Shown here in pieces: positions 1 through 6,161 of a DNA stretch of 7,748 bases. The position numbers and the translations under genes were made by a program. Location: assembly GCA_021795795.1 (NCBI GenBank), contig JAJYPA010000388.1, forward strand, positions 1-7,748, written 5' to 3'. The notes under the pieces were generated by a model that worked only from the letters and a program-made list of their open reading frames with translations, was not told the DNA's origin and did not search any database. How positions within the stretch are numbered: position 1 is the first letter of the stretch; each line of letters starts with the position of its first letter. This DNA comes from Pseudomonadota bacterium (GTDB lineage: Bacteria; Pseudomonadota; Gammaproteobacteria; Halothiobacillales; Halothiobacillaceae).

Positions 1-1
1 C

Positions 2-220
2 GGCGTTTTTTTTCCCACATTTATCGTGCCGGAACCTTATCGGAGTTATTTACTCTACTTTCCATTGATCGATGCGGTGGATTATTTCCATCATGGCTAC
101 TTTGGCTCGACGGTGCCCAGTTATTATCATCTGGGTTACACCGTGCTGGTATTATTGGGAATGACGTTGTTTGGCCTGGCTATCTCAGGGGTGGCTATCC
201 GTCGGGTAAAGGTGGCGTGA
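2..220 (+). CDS. C-terminus of capsule polysaccharide ABC-2 export permease (KpsM/BexB/CtrC type), 5' end outside window
   Basis: The frame is open from base 2 and ends at a TGA at 218-220, giving the last 72 residues of a protein that begins upstream. The segment reads like the end of inner-membrane permeases that export capsular polysaccharide with an ATPase partner. It has a short amphipathic stretch (LLYFPLIDAVDYFHHGYFG), which matches the family pattern of a PL-x-x-A-x-x-x-x-x-x-GYFG loop, then one hydrophobic transmembrane helix (LGYTVLVLLGMTLFGLAI) and a basic cytoplasmic tail (RRVKVA). The GTG at 26 is internal and is not a credible start. The usual ATP-binding gene does not follow on this side, so it must lie upstream, lie elsewhere, or be lost. 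The family call is by recognition of this short tail only; a Wzm-type O-antigen permease is the main alternative. Confidence 0.72.
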   Translation, partial: GVFFPTFIVPEPYRSYLLYFPLIDAVDYFHHGYFGSTVPSYYHLGYTVLVLLGMTLFGLAISGVAIRRVKVA

Positions 221-256
221 GCTGGTGATGAAAACAGACTGGTGGATTGGGTGGAA

Positions 257-262
257 TACTTT
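257..262. repeat. Left target-site duplication TACTTT
   Basis: TACTTT lies directly outside the left inverted terminus of the MITE-like element and is repeated exactly at 409-414 directly outside the right terminus. Confidence 0.55.
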
Positions 263-408
263 TGGCTATGTCACAGTTGGTTGTTGAAGTCAAACCAACA
301 ATTTAATTAATTGTTAATAATCAATTTGTTATATTTTTGTGATGTCTATCAAACGCCCTGTATCCATAAGGACTGTGTGACCACCACTATTTAACTACGA
401 CATAGCCA
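263..408. mobile_element. Putative 146-bp MITE-like non-autonomous element
   Basis: The left end TGGCTATGTCACAGTT (263-278) and the reverse complement of the right end (393-408), TGGCTATGTCGTAGTT, match at 14 of 16 bases, the outer 10 perfectly. The element is flanked on both sides by TACTTT, a perfect 6-bp direct repeat consistent with target-site duplication. The inside is AT-rich, has no open reading frame of note and contains two nested perfect hairpins. Removing it with one TACTTT brings together the two halves of the decayed permease copy, which is independent support for an insertion. I cannot assign it to an IS family; it could also be an IS reduced to its ends by internal deletion. 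Confidence 0.6.
276..315. other. Two overlapping perfect hairpins in the AT-rich core of the MITE-like element
   Basis: GTTGGTT at 276-282 pairs with AACCAAC at 293-299 across a 10-base loop, and AACAATT at 297-303 pairs with AATTGTT at 309-315 across a 5-base loop. The two stems share bases 297-299, so they are mutually exclusive as full stems. There is no U-tract typical of a terminator after either. They may be secondary structure of the mobile element. No convincing -35/-10 pair with correct spacing was found here, although this AT-rich stretch is the most promoter-like DNA upstream of the 483 gene. Confidence 0.4.
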
Positions 409-414
409 TACTTT
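409..414. repeat. Right target-site duplication TACTTT
   Basis: Exact copy of 257-262, abutting the right terminus GACATAGCCA of the MITE-like element. The following bases resume the permease-like sequence (TTCCATCACGG). Confidence 0.55.
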
Positions 415-482
415 TCCATCACGGCTATTTGGGTATTGGTTTCCCGAGTTAGTACGATTCATCCGCACTATTTAGTGAATTA

Positions 483-1184
483 ATGGATATTCCAATGCCT
501 GCTGACACAAATCTGCCTCGCCACAACCTGCACACCGCGCTTAATCTGCGCGACTTGTTGGCGTTACCTCATGAAACATTTCTGCCGGCGGCGTTTACCG
601 CTCTACTGGGGCGGGAACCCGATGTAGTAGGACTGATACACTACGCCTTGTGCTTGCAGGGTGGTGCCAGAAGGGTGCTGATTCTAGCAGAAATACGGAC
701 TTCCCCAGAAGGGCGGCGTCATGCGCCCTACGCCACTAGCGATGAACTGGAGTCTCTCGTCAGGCGTTATCAAAGAATACGCGGCCTGCCGCTGGGGCCT
801 TGGCGCTGGAATCTGCTACCGCAATTCGGCCGGGAACCACCCAGTGACAATTTTGACTGGGAACGCTGGGCGACGGACTACGAAGGTCGGAAAATACAGG
901 CGGCGGCTGCAATTTCCCCAGTGTTAAAAACACCAGATTGGCAATCGATGCAGCACGATTCCCGCGAAACAAGTTTTGCCGCGCTGGAACAGCGCGTAGA
1001 GGCACTGTCTGTTGCGCTGCAACAGGCGTTATCCCTGATGCAGGCGCAAGAGTATTCCACTCAGTCCGTGACGAGTTCCCAGCAGGCGGACACAAGTTAT
1101 TCGGCAATTCCGGCGAGTGAAGTATCCTGGGCAGCGCGCCGCGTGTACGTCCAATTGCTCCAAAACATGACCACCACCCGCTAA
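483..1184 (+). CDS. DUF4214-like protein with C-terminal coiled coil, function unknown
   Basis: A 233-residue protein with no signal peptide or membrane segment. Residues about 30-80 (FLPAAFTALLGREPDVVGLIHYAL, then a helix, then SPEGRR) fit the DUF4214 pattern of a helical LLGREPD-x-x-GL motif ending in SPE. This small domain recurs in surface and S-layer-type proteins and next to glycosyltransferases and methyltransferases. A Trp-rich segment follows (PWRW near residue 106, then FDWERWATDYE). Residues about 165-190 form a heptad-like helix (LEQRVEALSVALQQALSLMQ) consistent with a coiled coil, and the tail is Ser/Thr/Gln-rich. It lies 21 bp before the giant glycosyltransferase gene on the same strand, so co-transcription and a linked role are likely; a scaffold or partner for polysaccharide assembly is inference only. 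No Shine-Dalgarno is clear before ATG 483; ATG 495 is an alternative start four codons later. Confidence 0.8.
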   Translation: MDIPMPADTNLPRHNLHTALNLRDLLALPHETFLPAAFTALLGREPDVVGLIHYALCLQGGARRVLILAEIRTSPEGRRHAPYATSDELESLVRRYQRIRGLPLGPWRWNLLPQFGREPPSDNFDWERWATDYEGRKIQAAAAISPVLKTPDWQSMQHDSRETSFAALEQRVEALSVALQQALSLMQAQEYSTQSVTSSQQADTSYSAIPASEVSWAARRVYVQLLQNMTTTR

Positions 1185-1192
1185 CGCCCACT

Positions 1193-1197
1193 GAAGG
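1193..1197 (+). promoter_or_regulatory. Ribosome binding site of the giant glycosyltransferase gene
   Basis: GAAGG with an 8-base spacer to ATG 1206. It supports this start over internal ones and lies in the short gap after the stop of the upstream gene. Confidence 0.6.
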
Positions 1198-1205
1198 CCC
1201 CCTTT

Positions 1206-4200
1206 ATGCGTATTCTTATCGACCTCCAAGGTGCCCAGAACGACAGCAAAAACCGTGGCATTGGTCGCTATTCCCTGGCTATTGCCCAAGCCATCGTCCG
1301 ACAGCGTGGCGAGCATGAAGTATTGATTCTGCTCAATGCCGCATTTGCTGAGAGCATTGATGAAATTCGTGAAAAATTCGCTGACTTACTCCCCGATAGC
1401 GCATTCAAAATATTTAACCCGCTCGGTCCCACGCATGGCTCCGATCCTCAAAACATCTGGCGGCGCAATGCCAGCGAGCTGCTCTATGAACATGCAGTGG
1501 CGCGACTCCAGCCGGATATACTCCTGATTTGTTCGCCTATGGAGGGCTGGGGCGACCAGACTATTTCATCTATCCATAAAGTTAAGCGTGACACGCTCGT
1601 AGTGCCAATACTGCATGACCTGATTCCATTGATTCAGCACGGCCACGGCGACCTAGATTGGCCAGAGGCGACGCTGGCCTGGTACCTACGTAAAGTGGAT
1701 GATTTCCGGCGGGCAGATTGGGTGCTAGCCAATTCTGAGTCAAGCAAGTCTGAGGCTGTGCGTTATCTGGGGTTTCCTGCTGGACAGATCACGAATATTT
1801 CGGCAGCGGCAGCAGGAGGGTTTTATCCTGTGGCGTTTGAAGCTGGGGAGATCGAATCACTCAAGTTGCGTTATTCCATTCGGGACCGATTTATCCTGAC
1901 CTCTTCTGCTATCGAACAAAGAAAAAATCCTGAGAATCTCGTTCGTGCCTTCTCTTTGCTGCCGCAGTCTGTACGAAAGTCTGTGCAATTGGTGTTGATT
2001 GGAAAATTCACGCACCCTGATTACAAAATAGTTCTTCTGGCGCTGGCCAAACAATCTGGCCTTGGTGAGAATGATCTCCTCTTCACGGGGTATGTTCCTG
2101 ATGAGGAAATGATCCGGCTATATGCCGCTTGCGATATTTTCGTGTTCCCCTCATTCCATGAAGGATTTGGTTTGCCCGCTCTGGAGGCGATGGCCTGCGG
2201 TGCCCCCACCATTGCCAGCAATACCACCAGTCTGCCGGAGGTAATGGGCTGGGACGCTGCATTGTTCGATCCACACGATCCGCAGGACATCGCGCGGAGC
2301 ATGGCGCGCGTGCTCACCGACCATACATTTCGCCGACAACTCCTCGAACACGGCTTACAGCAGGCGCAAAAGTTTTCCTGGGAGCGGAGTGCCCGGCTGG
2401 CGATCACGGCGCTGGAGTCGGCAACGGTCGAGCGTTCAGCGAAGGCAAAAGTCGCGTATCCCGCCGCCTTGTTAATGCCTGCCAACCGTCCCCGGCTCGC
2501 TTATTTTTCCTCGCTGCCTGCTGCTCAAAGCGGCATTGCCGATTATAGTGCGGAACTGCTTCCGGAACTCTCCAAACACTACGATATCGAGGTGATTGTC
2601 GCCCAGGCAGAGCCGGTCAAAGATGCCTGGGTGCTGGGCAACGCCCCGGTGCGCTCCGTGGCATGGTTTGAGCGCCATGCCCACGACTACGACCGCATCC
2701 TCTATCAATTCGGCAACTCCGAGTACCATGTCCATATGCTCGATTTGCTTGAACGCTATCCGGGCGTCGTGGTCTTGCATGATTTTTATTTGAGCGGTGT
2801 CATAGGCTGGGTCCTGGCCAAGCAACAACCGGGTGCCTGGGATCGGGCGCTGTTGCACGCCCACGGCTGGCCTACCCTGATAAAGCGCCACCAAGCGAAG
2901 ACCCAGCAGGACGTGGTGGATCTGATCGCGCAATACCCCTGCAATCTGCAGGTGCTGCAACAGGCGCACGGCATCATCGTGCATTCCGACTATTCCCTCA
3001 AGTTGGCGGCACAATGGTATGGCGCCGACATGGCTGCGGACTGGGCCGTCATTCCGCATTTGCGGGTGCCGGTGGTCGATGTGCCGCGCGCGGCGGCGCG
3101 GGCCGATCTGGGTCTTGCGGACGATGCCTTTCTGGTGTGCTCTTTCGGGTTGCTTGGGGAAACCAAGCTGAATCACCGGTTGATCGAGGCATGGATGACT
3201 TCAACTCTGATGAAAGATCCGCGCTGCCGATTGGTTTTCGTAGGCAAACTGCCGGAGGGAGGCAGTTATGGTGAACAGTTGCGCCGTTTGCTGCAGTCCG
3301 CCAAGGGGCGCATCATCGTGACTGGCTGGGCAGATAGCACGACCTACAAGCGTTATCTGGCAGCAGCGGACCTGGCCGTGCAGCTACGTACCCAGTCCCG
3401 CGGGGAAACGTCGGGTACCGTGCTCGACAGCATGAATTACGGCCTGCCCACCATTGTTAATGCCAACGGCAGCATGGCCGACTTGCCCGAGGAGGTGGTG
3501 TATCGCCTCGCGGATGATTTCAGCACGACCCAATTGCGGGAAGTATTGGAACAAGTCTACAAGCAACCCGCCTGGCGAAACGCGTTGGGTCAGCGCGCCG
3601 CGGCGCATATTCGCAGCAGACATCTGCCCCGTACCTGCGCCGCACAATATGCCGAAGCGATAGAACGATTTCATGCTCAAGCGGAGGCAGGCATTCAGGG
3701 GCTGGTCGGACAGGCTACGCGGCTCGGACCGCCTGACCGGCCAGGAGATTTGGCAGGATTGGCAGAAATTGCAGCGCAGATTTACCCGCCACGCCAGCCC
3801 GCTACCCACCAGCTTTTGCTGGATATATCGGGTTTGACCCAGCATGATGGAAAAACGGGCATTGAGCGGGTTGTGCGCAGCGTGTTGCAGGAACTGTTGG
3901 AGAACCCGCCAATAGGTTATCGCGTGGAGCCCATCTATGCGACGGCAGCGCACGGTTACCGTTATGCGCGGCGTTTTACAGTAGATTTCCTGGGCTTGGG
4001 GGAAATATCACTTGATGACGAGCCCATTTTTGCCACCGCTGGCGACATTTTCTGGGCGCCCGACTGGGTGCCGGATGTGGTGCGGATTCATGAGCGTGAA
4101 CTGGCTCTGCTGCGGGGGCAAGGAGTCAAAATAATTTTTACGGTTTACGATGTTTTGCCGCTGACACTTCCTGATACGACCCACCCATCCGTACATGAAG

Positions 4201-5849
4201 CCCACATGCGTTGGCTGCTGGCATTAGCAAGGGTGAGTTCAGGCTTGATCTGTATTTCCGCCACTGTCATGACCAATGTCAAAAAATGGCTGACGCTGTT
4301 TGGCCCCCAAACCGGCCATACGATTCCTCTGGGCTGGACGACCTTGGGTAGCGATGTTATTGATTGCGAAGACCGTAAATCCTTTCGCCCAAGCGCTGAG
4401 CAGCTTGCACAATTGGTCGCCATCCGTCGCTTTCCGGCCTTTTTGATGGTGGGCACCGTCGAGCCGCGCAAAGGCCATGCACAAACCCTTGCCGCCTTTG
4501 AGTGGCTCTGGAATCAAGGCGAAAAACTCAATCTCGTCATTGTCGGTAAAAAAGGCTGGAAGGTGGATGAACTGGCTGAACATCTGGTCACCCACACTGA
4601 ACGGGATCGGCACCTGTTCTGGTTGCAAGACATTGATGATGCCTTGCTGGAAGAGGTCTATGCCACCAGCGCCTGCTTGCTCGCCGCTTCACTGGATGAG
4701 GGTTTTGGCCTGCCATTGATCGAGGCAGCACGCCATAAACTACCCATTCTTGCACGTGACATTCCGGTGTTTTGTGAGGTGGCGGGCGACCATGCCAGCT
4801 ACTTCTCTGGCCTTGCGCCACAGGATTTGGCCGAGGCTGTGCTGCACTGGTTGGCGCAGGATCATGCCGGAACCGTGCCAAAATCCGAGGCCATACCATG
4901 GCTGACCTGGGCGGAGTCCACCCAACAGATGTTGGACGTGATTCTCAACAACCAATGGCAGGACCAATGGCAGCCGGTACATGACACTAGCCTGATGACC
5001 CGTCACTGGGCGTCAGACTACCGTGTGCAATCGGTGGTTGGTCAGCGCGTGGGCACTTCTCTCTGGAGCACCGGTCACGTCGGATACTTAGCTTACGGCC
5101 CAGCAGTCCTGTCACTCAGAGCCGGGCATTACATCGCTACCTGGAGCGGAAGTATCGGCATGGGCGGATGTGATGACGGCGCTCACGCGGATGTCAGTTA
5201 TCAGCAGGGCACTAAAATGCTCGCCCGTGTTGAACTGGACGGCTTGGCGCAGGCGGATAGTCACTTCACCGTCGCCCTGCCGTTTACCCTGAGAGAAGAT
5301 CAGCGTGATTTGGAGGTCAGAGTCTGGGTGGGAGAGCGTAGCGACGTGCGTCTCGACTTGCTGGAGATACGCAAGGCCTCATCCTTAGCTTTAGGCAGAT
5401 CTGTCAAGTCCCTTGGGCCTGCAGCCGCTATTGCCGGGGCTGAACCTTCACCTTCGGCCCAGGTGCGACGTTATTGGGCTACGCACCCCAAAATGGACAC
5501 AGAAGTCGGCTACCGCGTGGGCCGCAGTATACTTGCTACGGGTAAAAAGGGACACCTGCTATTTGGCCCATATGTGGGGTTGCCTAAAGGGCGATATGTG
5601 GCTACGGTCTTTGGTATGGTACCTGAATCAGGCGGAATAAATGGGTGCTGGATGGATGTGGCGTGGAACAAGGGCCATGACGTAGCTATCCGTCGGACGC
5701 TCTACGCGTCCCGAGCGGACGCCACCTGTGAACTCGGTCGCACCGCCTTTGAATTGACCGCTTATGTACCAGATCTTGAAATCCGGGTCTATGTCGAAAG
5801 CGGACTCTCCCTGTGTCTTGATGGTATTGTTATAGAGGAGAAGAAATGA
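1206..5849 (+). CDS. Giant multidomain glycosyltransferase: three GT4-like modules plus two C-terminal repeat domains
   Basis: An intact 1547-residue protein. Module 1 (about 1-410) begins RILIDLQ, with GIGRYS at 18-23, the donor-site EQRK at 237-240 and the E-x7-E motif at E319/E327 inside EGFGLPALEA. Module 2 (about 428-830) begins RPRLAYFSSLP, has SGIADYS at 442-448, ETK at 652-654 and RGETSGTVLD at 732-741, where Asp stands in the position of the second Glu. Module 3 (about 868-1255) begins LLLDISGLT, has GIERVV, EPRK at 1086-1089 and E1165/E1173 in EGFGLPLIEA. All three look like GT-B fold family GT4 enzymes, which use nucleotide sugars to extend polysaccharides; WbdA-type polymerases have two such modules. 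Two homologous domains (about 1259-1390 and 1421-1547) follow. No membrane segment is visible, so a cytoplasmic or membrane-peripheral enzyme is likely. It probably builds a repeat unit for the ABC exporter, with each module forming a different linkage (inference). Sugars and linkages cannot be read from the sequence. Confidence 0.92.
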   Translation: MRILIDLQGAQNDSKNRGIGRYSLAIAQAIVRQRGEHEVLILLNAAFAESIDEIREKFADLLPDSAFKIFNPLGPTHGSDPQNIWRRNASELLYEHAVARLQPDILLICSPMEGWGDQTISSIHKVKRDTLVVPILHDLIPLIQHGHGDLDWPEATLAWYLRKVDDFRRADWVLANSESSKSEAVRYLGFPAGQITNISAAAAGGFYPVAFEAGEIESLKLRYSIRDRFILTSSAIEQRKNPENLVRAFSLLPQSVRKSVQLVLIGKFTHPDYKIVLLALAKQSGLGENDLLFTGYVPDEEMIRLYAACDIFVFPSFHEGFGLPALEAMACGAPTIASNTTSLPEVMGWDAALFDPHDPQDIARSMARVLTDHTFRRQLLEHGLQQAQKFSWERSARLAITALESATVERSAKAKVAYPAALLMPANRPRLAYFSSLPAAQSGIADYSAELLPELSKHYDIEVIVAQAEPVKDAWVLGNAPVRSVAWFERHAHDYDRILYQFGNSEYHVHMLDLLERYPGVVVLHDFYLSGVIGWVLAKQQPGAWDRALLHAHGWPTLIKRHQAKTQQDVVDLIAQYPCNLQVLQQAHGIIVHSDYSLKLAAQWYGADMAADWAVIPHLRVPVVDVPRAAARADLGLADDAFLVCSFGLLGETKLNHRLIEAWMTSTLMKDPRCRLVFVGKLPEGGSYGEQLRRLLQSAKGRIIVTGWADSTTYKRYLAAADLAVQLRTQSRGETSGTVLDSMNYGLPTIVNANGSMADLPEEVVYRLADDFSTTQLREVLEQVYKQPAWRNALGQRAAAHIRSRHLPRTCAAQYAEAIERFHAQAEAGIQGLVGQATRLGPPDRPGDLAGLAEIAAQIYPPRQPATHQLLLDISGLTQHDGKTGIERVVRSVLQELLENPPIGYRVEPIYATAAHGYRYARRFTVDFLGLGEISLDDEPIFATAGDIFWAPDWVPDVVRIHERELALLRGQGVKIIFTVYDVLPLTLPDTTHPSVHEAHMRWLLALARVSSGLICISATVMTNVKKWLTLFGPQTGHTIPLGWTTLGSDVIDCEDRKSFRPSAEQLAQLVAIRRFPAFLMVGTVEPRKGHAQTLAAFEWLWNQGEKLNLVIVGKKGWKVDELAEHLVTHTERDRHLFWLQDIDDALLEEVYATSACLLAASLDEGFGLPLIEAARHKLPILARDIPVFCEVAGDHASYFSGLAPQDLAEAVLHWLAQDHAGTVPKSEAIPWLTWAESTQQMLDVILNNQWQDQWQPVHDTSLMTRHWASDYRVQSVVGQRVGTSLWSTGHVGYLAYGPAVLSLRAGHYIATWSGSIGMGGCDDGAHADVSYQQGTKMLARVELDGLAQADSHFTVALPFTLREDQRDLEVRVWVGERSDVRLDLLEIRKASSLALGRSVKSLGPAAAIAGAEPSPSAQVRRYWATHPKMDTEVGYRVGRSILATGKKGHLLFGPYVGLPKGRYVATVFGMVPESGGINGCWMDVAWNKGHDVAIRRTLYASRADATCELGRTAFELTAYVPDLEIRVYVESGLSLCLDGIVIEEKK
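4980..5375 (+). repeat. C-terminal repeat domain A of the giant glycosyltransferase
   Basis: Residues about 1259-1390. Key line-up with domain B: VGQRVGTSLW (1278-1287) against VGYRVGRSIL (1434-1443), GHVGYLAYGP against KKGHLLFGP, AGHYIATWSG against KGRYVATVFG, a Gly-Cys then ADVSYQQG against MDVAWNKG, and a closing RVWVGERSDVRLDLLEI against RVYVESGLSLCLDGIVI. The alternating hydrophobic pattern suggests a beta-sandwich. A carbohydrate-binding role would fit but is inference. Confidence 0.65.
5466..5846 (+). repeat. C-terminal repeat domain B of the giant glycosyltransferase
   Basis: Residues about 1421-1547, offset by 156 residues from domain A and ending three residues before the stop with a lysine-rich tail (EEKK). 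The linker between the two repeats (about 1391-1420) is Ala/Pro/Ser-rich. The two copies are clearly divergent, so the duplication is not recent. Confidence 0.65.
5835..5840 (+). promoter_or_regulatory. Strong ribosome binding site for a lost downstream gene
   Basis: GAGGAG with a 5-base spacer to the ATG at 5846, placed inside the last codons of the giant glycosyltransferase gene. A site this good and this well placed argues that a translationally coupled gene once followed. Confidence 0.5.
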
Positions 5850-5881
5850 AACCTCAACTCGTCGCACGCTTTATGGGATGA
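5846..5881 (+). pseudogene. Start of a truncated downstream gene (11 codons remain)
   Basis: The ATG at 5846 overlaps the glycosyltransferase stop as ATGA, the usual geometry of coupled operon genes, and follows a good Shine-Dalgarno sequence. The frame reads MKPQLVARFMG, then TGA and TAA. The sequence then turns abruptly AT-rich and runs into IS fragments. I infer that only the first ten or so codons of the original gene survive and that the break lies near 5870-5880. It could instead be a chance ATGA with a short unselected peptide. The product cannot be identified. Confidence 0.4.
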
Positions 5882-5893
5882 TAATCATAATTA
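5879..5893. promoter_or_regulatory. Weak Fur-box-like motif
   Basis: TGATAATCATAATTA matches the 7-1-7 Fur consensus TGATAATNATTATCA at all 7 left-half and 5 of 7 right-half positions. A second TAATCAT follows at 5896-5902. The stretch is AT-rich, so chance is a real possibility, and no intact gene starts just downstream apart from the transposase at 6162. Confidence 0.2.
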
Positions 5894-5948
5894 ATAATCA
5901 TTAAATGAGATATTGTGCCAATATACCGAAGGCTTACTTGCCCAGCTT

Positions 5949-5982
5949 GTTGCAATTTCACGTGGTCGAATGAAAGTGCAAC
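5949..5982. repeat. Near-perfect inverted repeat resembling IS30-type termini
   Basis: GTTGCAATTTCA (5949-5960) and TGAAAGTGCAAC (5971-5982) are inverted copies matching at 11 of 12 bases with a 10-base spacer. With a 2-base gap, the pairing can be extended outward to CCCAG (5941-5945) and CTGGG (5988-5992). The right arm resembles TGAAGTGCAAC at 7641-7651, just ahead of the IS30-like transposase start. It may be two abutted IS30-family ends, or a palindromic target of the type IS30 elements prefer. No U-tract follows, so a terminator is less likely. Confidence 0.45.
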
Positions 5983-5999
5983 CCTATCTGGGTAGGCTA

Positions 6000-6077
6000 G
6001 CACGCCTTGGTCCAATCCTTTCAGGGGAAAACCCCGCAGCCCACCATAGGGTAACTGTACTCCTGGTGAATAGTTAC
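6000..6077 (+). mobile_element. Right-end remnant of a second IS66-family copy (copy 1)
   Basis: These 78 bp match 7502-7579, the right end of the complete element, at 73 of 78 positions with no gap. In frame they encode HALVQSFQGKTPQPTIG and a stop, against the same sequence with M for I in the complete transposase. Of the five differences, three are synonymous, one is Ile/Met and one is non-coding. That pattern says this came from a separate functional copy and is not a duplication within this element. The segment ends exactly at the terminal GTTAC. Everything upstream of the last 16 transposase codons is gone. Confidence 0.85.
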
Positions 6078-6084
6078 TTTCCAC

Positions 6085-6098
6085 GTAACTGTTCACCA
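6085..6098 (+). repeat. IS66 left terminal inverted repeat
   Basis: GTAACTGTTCACCA. It differs from the right terminus (read inward) only at the seventh base, G against A. Confidence 0.85.
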
Positions 6099-6161
6099 CC
6101 CCGTGCTTCACGTTTCGTTTTGATGTAAAATTATCGCAAGTCATCAAACCACAAGGACGAT

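Larger units (their letters stand above)
239..455 (+). pseudogene. Decayed, interrupted duplicate of the permease C-terminal segment
   Basis: Bases 239-262 read LVDWVEYF, parallel to LIDAVDYF in the upstream permease. Bases 414-455 read FHHGYLG, three unrelated residues, PS, a TAG stop and Y, parallel to FHHGYFG, three residues, PSYY at 86-127. At DNA level, 18 of 21 bases match between 86-106 and 414-434 when compared directly. The two halves are separated by the 146-bp insertion at 263-408. Once that and one target-site copy are removed, they join with a 2-bp excess, so the remnant also carries a frameshift as well as the TAG. No homology is visible before about 239 or after about 455. I infer the relic of a second, diverged permease copy. 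Short length is the main weakness. Confidence 0.55.

Noticed and set aside
311..335. Possible promoter TTGTTA ... TATATT upstream of the 483 gene
   Set aside because: The spacer is only about 13 bases, too short for a standard sigma-70 promoter, and AT-rich DNA yields such matches by chance.
221..482. Expected ATP-binding partner gene (KpsT/BexA type) directly after the permease
   Set aside because: No Walker motifs or suitable open frame exist here; the interval holds only the permease relic and the MITE-like element.
760..1191. 143-codon - strand frame opposite the DUF4214-like gene
   Set aside because: The + strand frame has domain and coiled-coil patterns, while this one is low in order and has no recognisable motif.
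2472..3176. 234-codon open frame on the - strand
   Set aside because: It lies wholly inside the second glycosyltransferase module, has no recognisable domain and is rich in His/Arg/Gln, typical of an antisense shadow of a GC-rich gene.
5913..6128. 71-codon + strand frame over the copy 1 remnant
   Set aside because: It reads the transposase remnant in the wrong frame; the correct frame gives HALVQSFQGKTPQPTIG and a stop.
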